A program made the position numbers and the translations under genes. From the NCBI GenBank assembly GCA_019114445.1, contig DXFL01000019.1, forward strand, positions 57,652-121,651: a DNA stretch of 64,000 nucleotides, written 5' to 3'. Below are positions 60,413 through 64,000 of the stretch, one piece after another (positions within the stretch are counted from its first letter, which is position 1; each line of letters opens with the position of its first letter). Under the pieces are notes generated by a model. That model did not search any database and was not told the DNA's origin. It was given only the letters and a program-made list of their open reading frames with translations. Source of the stretch: Candidatus Barnesiella excrementigallinarum. Lineage in GTDB: Bacteria > Bacteroidota > Bacteroidia > Bacteroidales > Barnesiellaceae.

Positions 60413-60444
60413 TTTGGTTTATATTATAAACCGATTTATATTTG
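60413..60444 (+). promoter_or_regulatory. Promoter of the membrane protein/winged-helix operon
   Basis: TTTG (60413-60416) and TATATTTG (60437-60444), 20 bp apart, a near-ideal promoter. The spacer is almost filled by operator 1. Leader about 77 nt. Confidence 0.66.
60416..60432 (+). promoter_or_regulatory. Operator 1 of the winged-helix operon
   Basis: GGTTTATA-T-TATAAACC, a perfect palindrome lying between the -33 and -7 boxes. Its core GTTTAT-N3-ATAAAC (60417-60431) recurs at 60486. Confidence 0.58.
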
Positions 60445-60485
60445 TATCATTGAAAAGTTAAAGAACGAAAACATATAGCTATATA

Positions 60486-60500
60486 GTTTATAAAATAAAC
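60486..60500 (+). promoter_or_regulatory. Operator 2 of the winged-helix operon
   Basis: GTTTAT-AAA-ATAAAC, the same two arms and spacing as operator 1, 69 bp downstream in the leader and 28 bp before the start codon. Confidence 0.55.
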
Positions 60501-60527
60501 CAATCTGTAAACCTTAAAACTAAACGT

Positions 60528-61142
60528 ATGGAAGAGAAAAAACTGAACGAAAAAGAGAGTTTGGAGCTCATCACTCAAATGATCAAGCAGAGCCGAAAAA
60601 ACATCGTAGTGGGCAGCGGGAATAAATTTTTACTCTACGGTTACTCGGCCGTAGTACTGTCGATTATTGTCTATGCCCTTATCCGCTTCACCGGAGATCC
60701 CGCATGGGCGGCCATGTGGTTCCTCATGTTCCTTCCCTTTATCTACACCACCCTGCGGGATCACAAGCATCGGCCCTCGGTTATCACTTATACCGACCGT
60801 ATGATTAACGAAACGTGGAAGGTAATAGGCACTTTGTTCATCATTACCGCTTTGGTTATGCTCATCTTGGGTTACACTTTGGAAAGTGTCAACTTCGGGT
60901 TGATGCTGCCGCTGGCCCTCATCTATTGCGGCATAGGCAGTTCGATTACAGGGCTGGTGATCAAGGACTCGGTGCTGGCCTACCTGCCGCTGTTTGCCCT
61001 TGTCTTTGCCATCTATATGCTCATTACTATCCCGTCATTGCACACGCCGCTGTCGTGGCATCTCTATTTTGGAGCTTCGATGCTCATTATGATGGTTATA
61101 CCGGGACATCGCCTCAATGCTAAATGCCACCGTATATGTTGA
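60528..61142 (+). CDS. Five- to six-helix membrane protein paired with a winged-helix regulator
   Basis: A 204-residue protein with a charged cytoplasmic N-terminus (EEKKLNEKESLELITQMIKQSRKNI) and five or six hydrophobic segments between about 30 and 195. No transport or catalytic motif seen. It is followed, with a 7-bp overlap, by a small winged-helix gene, a pairing frequent in Bacteroidota where the membrane protein is of unknown role. The shared promoter holds two matching operators. Confidence 0.8.
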   Translation: MEEKKLNEKESLELITQMIKQSRKNIVVGSGNKFLLYGYSAVVLSIIVYALIRFTGDPAWAAMWFLMFLPFIYTTLRDHKHRPSVITYTDRMINETWKVIGTLFIITALVMLILGYTLESVNFGLMLPLALIYCGIGSSITGLVIKDSVLAYLPLFALVFAIYMLITIPSLHTPLSWHLYFGASMLIMMVIPGHRLNAKCHRIC

Positions 61143-61420
61143 AAGAGTTAGATCCCCTGTTACACTCGCAACTGCGACTGGCCATCATGTCGATTCTCCT
61201 TTCGGTGGACGAAGCCGACTTTGTCTACCTGAAAGAACAGACGGGCGCTACGGCCGGAAATTTGAGTGTACAGATAGAAAAATTGGCTACGGCCGAATAC
61301 ATTGAAGTCACCAAAGAGTTTGTGGGCAAAAAGACCCGAACTTCGTGCCGAATCACCGACAAAGGGCGAATGGCTTTCGAGACCTATGTAAACGACTTAA
61401 AAACATATTTGAACCTATAA
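61136..61420 (+). CDS. Winged-helix DNA-binding regulator (MarR/ArsR-like)
   Basis: A 94-residue protein that is nearly all one winged helix: DPLLHSQLRLAIMSILLSVDEADFVYLKEQTGATAGNLSVQIEKLATAEYIEVTKEFVGKKTRTSCRITDKG in outline, where TAGNLSVQIEKL is the recognition helix. ATG 61136 gives the family start MLKELDPLLHSQLRL; an in-frame ATG at 61124 is possible. No effector domain or metal Cys set. It most likely binds the GTTTAT-N3-ATAAAC sites upstream of its own operon. Confidence 0.88.
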   Translation: MLKELDPLLHSQLRLAIMSILLSVDEADFVYLKEQTGATAGNLSVQIEKLATAEYIEVTKEFVGKKTRTSCRITDKGRMAFETYVNDLKTYLNL

Positions 61421-61442
61421 ATCAACGGCAATAGGGTTCGCT

Positions 61443-61487
61443 CAAAAAAACGAAACGCCCCGGCCTTATCGAACCGGGGCGTTTCGT
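61443..61487 (-). terminator. Bidirectional terminator between the winged-helix gene and trxA
   Basis: ACGAAACGCCCCGG/CCGGGGCGTTTCGT, a 14-bp perfect stem. On the minus strand seven T residues follow, so it chiefly serves trxA. Confidence 0.85.
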
Positions 61488-61505
61488 ATAGTTCATCTCC
61501 GAGGA

Positions 61506-61820
61506 TTACAGCAGAGCTTTCACCTTAGCTTCGAGGTCGGCTTTCGAAGCCGAGCCCACGTGCTTATCGACCAACTTGCCCTCTTTGAAAAAGAGCAGCG
61601 TGGGGATATTGCGAATGCTATACTCTGCGCTCAAATCGGCGTCGTCATCGACGTTGTATTTACCGATTATCACCTTGCCTTCATACTCTTCGGCAAGTTC
61701 GTCGACCGATGGAGCGATAGCCCGGCAGGGGCCGCACCATTCCGCCCAAAAGTCAATTACTACGGGTTTCCCCGAAGCGATCAATTCTTTTGCGTTCTCA
61801 TCATTGATTTTCAATGCCAT
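61506..61820 (-). CDS. trxA: Thioredoxin
   Basis: A 104-residue cytoplasmic thioredoxin with WAEWCGPCRAIAP active site and RNIPTLLFFKEG cis-Pro loop. General disulphide reductase. It follows dnaE on the same strand but has its own promoter in the 79-bp gap. Confidence 0.97.
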   Translation of the reverse strand: MALKINDENAKELIASGKPVVIDFWAEWCGPCRAIAPSVDELAEEYEGKVIIGKYNVDDDADLSAEYSIRNIPTLLFFKEGKLVDKHVGSASKADLEAKVKALL

Positions 61821-61864
61821 AACTTTATTTTTTTATTGTTTTGTCGTATCTTTTTATTGCAGAA

Positions 61865-61896
61865 CAAAAATAGGTATTCTATGGTTTTGACGCAAA
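61865..61896 (-). promoter_or_regulatory. Promoter of trxA
   Basis: TTTG (61893-61896) and TATTTTTG (61865-61872) on the minus strand, 20 bp apart, just past the dnaE stop. Predicted leader about 38 nt. Confidence 0.66.
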
Positions 61897-61899
61897 CGA

Positions 61900-64000
61900 T
61901 TATTCATTTATTTTGAACGAAACGCCTTCATTTTCGTTCAGGAAATCGATCAACTCGGGAGTAATCGCAGGTGTCCGTCGTGAACGCAGACGAACCGATC
62001 TATCCAACTCCGAATCGTATATCTTGAAATTGAGCTCAACCTTATGTTGGCGTGCCGGAGGCATAAAATCAGAAAGGACTTGTATAAACCCATTCTTCAC
62101 CAGCCGCACCGGCATTTCGATAGTGATGGAGTTAAGCAGCGACCCTTTCAGTTCCGACAGCAATCTCATCTCCAAAATTTTCAAGTCGATACGGTCGGGC
62201 GAATATTTGGAGGGGACACAACGCGCCCTCACCCACACGAAAGTACCATTATTCTCTCCGAACTTCCCATAATCGATAAAGTCCTGTCCGAAGAGCGGGA
62301 TTTCCTCGGCTCCCGAATAATCCTCTATTTTCAAAAATCCATATTGCCCGCCTCTTTTACCTATGCCCTTGCGGTAATCGGTTACCACGCCTCCAAAGGT
62401 CAATTCCTTGTCGAGCAATGCCTCCCGATTCTTCAAATCGACCATGCGGGTATTGCAACCGTAAAGTAATTCCAGTTTATAGGCATCGAGCGGGTGTGCC
62501 GACAAATACATTCCTACCAACTCCCGTTCCTTGTCCAGTCGTTCCATATCGGACAAGGGTATTCCCTGGGGAATTTCGGGCGGAGTGGTGACAATCGATT
62601 CGATACTCCCGAAAAGAGAGGCTGTTTGCGACAATTTGTCGCTTTGTACTTTCACGCCATATCGTACCAACGTATCGAGGAACGGCTCTCCTTTGGCGGT
62701 CATCGCCGAGAAATCTTCCCGGTGAATTTCCTTGAACGAATCGAACGCTCCCGATATAGCCAACGATTCGATAGTCTTTTTGCCGCAAGCCGAAAGGTTC
62801 ACCCGCTCGACAAAATCGAATATTCCCTTATACGGCCCGTTCTCCTCCCGCTCTTTGATAATGGCTTGTACCGCCGAGTCGCCCACGCCCTTGATAGCGG
62901 CAAGTCCGAAACGGATATTCCCCTTCTTGTTGACCGAGAACTTGCGTTGGCTCTCGTTCACATCGGGGCCCAACACCTGTATTTTCATCGACTTGCATTC
63001 GTCCATGAACTTGGTGATTTCGGAGATATTGTTCAAGTTCCGGCTCAACACGGCCGCCATATATTCCGAGGGGTAATTGGCTTTGAGGTATGCCGTTTGG
63101 AAAGCCACCCACGAATAGCAGGTTGCATGACTTTTGTTAAACGCATACGAAGCGAACTTTTCCCAATCAGCCCAAATTTTTTCGAGAATCTCTTTCTTGT
63201 GGCCGTTCTTCTCGCCGCCCGAAATAAACAACGGTTTCAATGCGTCGAGTTTATCTTTGAGCTTTTTACCCATCGCCTTACGCAATCCGTCGGACTGGCC
63301 GCGGGTAAAATCGGCCAAAAGCCGCGAAAGCAACATCACCTGCTCTTGATATACGGTAATCCCATAGGTGTCTTTCAAATATTTCTCCATTACGGGAATA
63401 TCGTACACAATAGGCTCTTTGCCCTGCTTACGGGCGATAAACTGCGGAATATAATCCATAGGTCCCGGCCGATAGAGGGCATTCATGGCGATAAGGTCCT
63501 CGAAGGTAGTGGGGTGCAACTCCCGCAAATATTTTTGCATACCGGCCGACTCGAACTGGAATGTTCCGGTGGTGCGTCCGGCACTGTACAACTCGTAGGT
63601 TTTGGGATCGTCGATAGGGATAGAATCTATGTCGAGGTCGATATGCCTCGTTTGCTTGATATTCTCGACCGCCTCTTTGATAATCGAGAGGGTTTTCAAT
63701 CCCAAGAAGTCCATCTTGATCAACCCGGTATCTTCGATTACACTCCCCTCGTACTGGGTTACCAGCATTTTTTCGCCGGTCTCCTTATCGTCGGCCGTAC
63801 TTACGGGGACCCAGTCGGTAATATCGTCACGCCCGATAATCACCCCGCAGGCATGAACTCCGGTATTGCGCACGTTGCCTTCGAGCATTTGTGCATATTT
63901 CATCGTATCGGCCAACAGTTGGTCGTTCGAGTCACAAGCCTCGCGCAACTCCTTGACATTTTCGATACAGTTTTTCAGGTTTATCTTTTGTGCCTTCCCG
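61900..64000 (-). CDS. dnaE: DNA polymerase III alpha subunit, C-terminal part (gene runs off the window)
   Basis: About 700 residues of the replicative polymerase; the 5' end lies beyond 64000, and the frame stays open to the edge (KINLKNCIENVKELREACDS). The fragment includes GVHACGVIIGRDDITDW, GLIKMDFLGLKTLSIIKEA (with the third catalytic Asp of the palm), fingers, the helix-hairpin-helix region (IKGVGDSAVQAIIKER), an OB-fold region (LTFGGVVTDYRKGIGKRGGQYGFLKIEDYSG) and the C-terminal tail. The PHP domain and the first two catalytic Asp are outside the window. Confidence 0.96.
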   Translation of the reverse strand, partial: GKAQKINLKNCIENVKELREACDSNDQLLADTMKYAQMLEGNVRNTGVHACGVIIGRDDITDWVPVSTADDKETGEKMLVTQYEGSVIEDTGLIKMDFLGLKTLSIIKEAVENIKQTRHIDLDIDSIPIDDPKTYELYSAGRTTGTFQFESAGMQKYLRELHPTTFEDLIAMNALYRPGPMDYIPQFIARKQGKEPIVYDIPVMEKYLKDTYGITVYQEQVMLLSRLLADFTRGQSDGLRKAMGKKLKDKLDALKPLFISGGEKNGHKKEILEKIWADWEKFASYAFNKSHATCYSWVAFQTAYLKANYPSEYMAAVLSRNLNNISEITKFMDECKSMKIQVLGPDVNESQRKFSVNKKGNIRFGLAAIKGVGDSAVQAIIKEREENGPYKGIFDFVERVNLSACGKKTIESLAISGAFDSFKEIHREDFSAMTAKGEPFLDTLVRYGVKVQSDKLSQTASLFGSIESIVTTPPEIPQGIPLSDMERLDKERELVGMYLSAHPLDAYKLELLYGCNTRMVDLKNREALLDKELTFGGVVTDYRKGIGKRGGQYGFLKIEDYSGAEEIPLFGQDFIDYGKFGENNGTFVWVRARCVPSKYSPDRIDLKILEMRLLSELKGSLLNSITIEMPVRLVKNGFIQVLSDFMPPARQHKVELNFKIYDSELDRSVRLRSRRTPAITPELIDFLNENEGVSFKINE

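Larger units (their letters stand above)
59735..60527. other. 793-bp intergenic region: RNA, palindromic repeats and a regulated promoter
   Basis: The largest gene-free stretch of the window. From left to right: a minus-strand RNA with its own promoter and terminator (59778-60020), a short AT-rich gap, a GC-rich cluster of palindromes with a tandem 59-bp duplication (60176-60374), and the plus-strand promoter with two matching operators (60413-60500). Each is listed separately. No reading frame here looks coding. Confidence 0.7.

Noticed and set aside
1..64000. tRNA, rRNA, insertion sequences, integrases and prophage genes
   Set aside because: Looked for in all gaps by eye; none found.

Overview
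The window is a stretch of core chromosome from a member of the Bacteroidota, most likely the order Bacteroidales. The evidence is family content: GldH, RicT with RNase Y, DUF3822, DUF4491, a Bacteroidota-type LptD, type IX secretion sorting domains, and a TonB-dependent receptor with a carboxypeptidase-like N-terminal domain. Promoters also fit the phylum: boxes of the form TAnnTTTG recur upstream of genes, about half with a TTG/TTTG box 19-21 bp further up. Barnesiella or Coprobacter relatives would fit, but genus is not settled by the sequence. I see no tRNA, rRNA, CRISPR array, insertion sequence or prophage.

Layout. 1-8.1 kb: a YycJ-type metallo-hydrolase, an RsmI-like methyltransferase, an RsmF-like rRNA methyltransferase, glycogen branching enzyme and a Pit phosphate transporter. 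8.2-12.4 kb (minus): zapB-like, zapA, rny, ricT, gldH. 12.8-19.8 kb: dinB, a type IX cargo protein, and an MBOAT acyltransferase with two SGNH proteins. 20-25.6 kb: cardiolipin synthase, a RecD-like helicase, DUF3822, a membrane-bound AraC regulator and rsmD. 25.7-33.8 kb (minus): a TonB receptor with a metallophosphatase lipoprotein, a ferredoxin-MarR pair, a large type IX protein with a frameshifted signal peptide, and a thioredoxin lipoprotein with a DUF6132 protein. 34-40 kb (minus): a heavy-metal RND efflux operon. 40-41.7 kb (minus): rplY, pth and an S4 protein.

42-49.4 kb: a double lipocalin-like lipoprotein, galE, a metallo-hydrolase lipoprotein, an IbrA/IbrB module with a third acetyltransferase-like gene, then rubrerythrin and a flavin reductase-rubredoxin fusion. 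49.5-58 kb: DUF4491, a stand-alone sorting-domain protein, ilvE, an HD protein, lptD, a CCA-adding-type enzyme and gdhA with a structured leader. 58-64 kb: an AT-rich leucine-rich-repeat lipoprotein, a strong non-coding RNA candidate, a GC-rich palindromic repeat cluster, a membrane protein with a winged-helix regulator controlled by two matching operators, trxA, and the 3' two-thirds of dnaE.

Most interesting for follow-up: the roughly 207-nt RNA at 59.78-59.98 kb, the IbrA-IbrB-acetyltransferase operon, the twin operators GTTTAT-N3-ATAAAC, the perfect palindrome on the ferredoxin-marR promoter, the RNase Y/RicT neighbourhood, and the one-base frameshift in the 790-residue surface protein. 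Everything is read by eye; no search or folding program was run.
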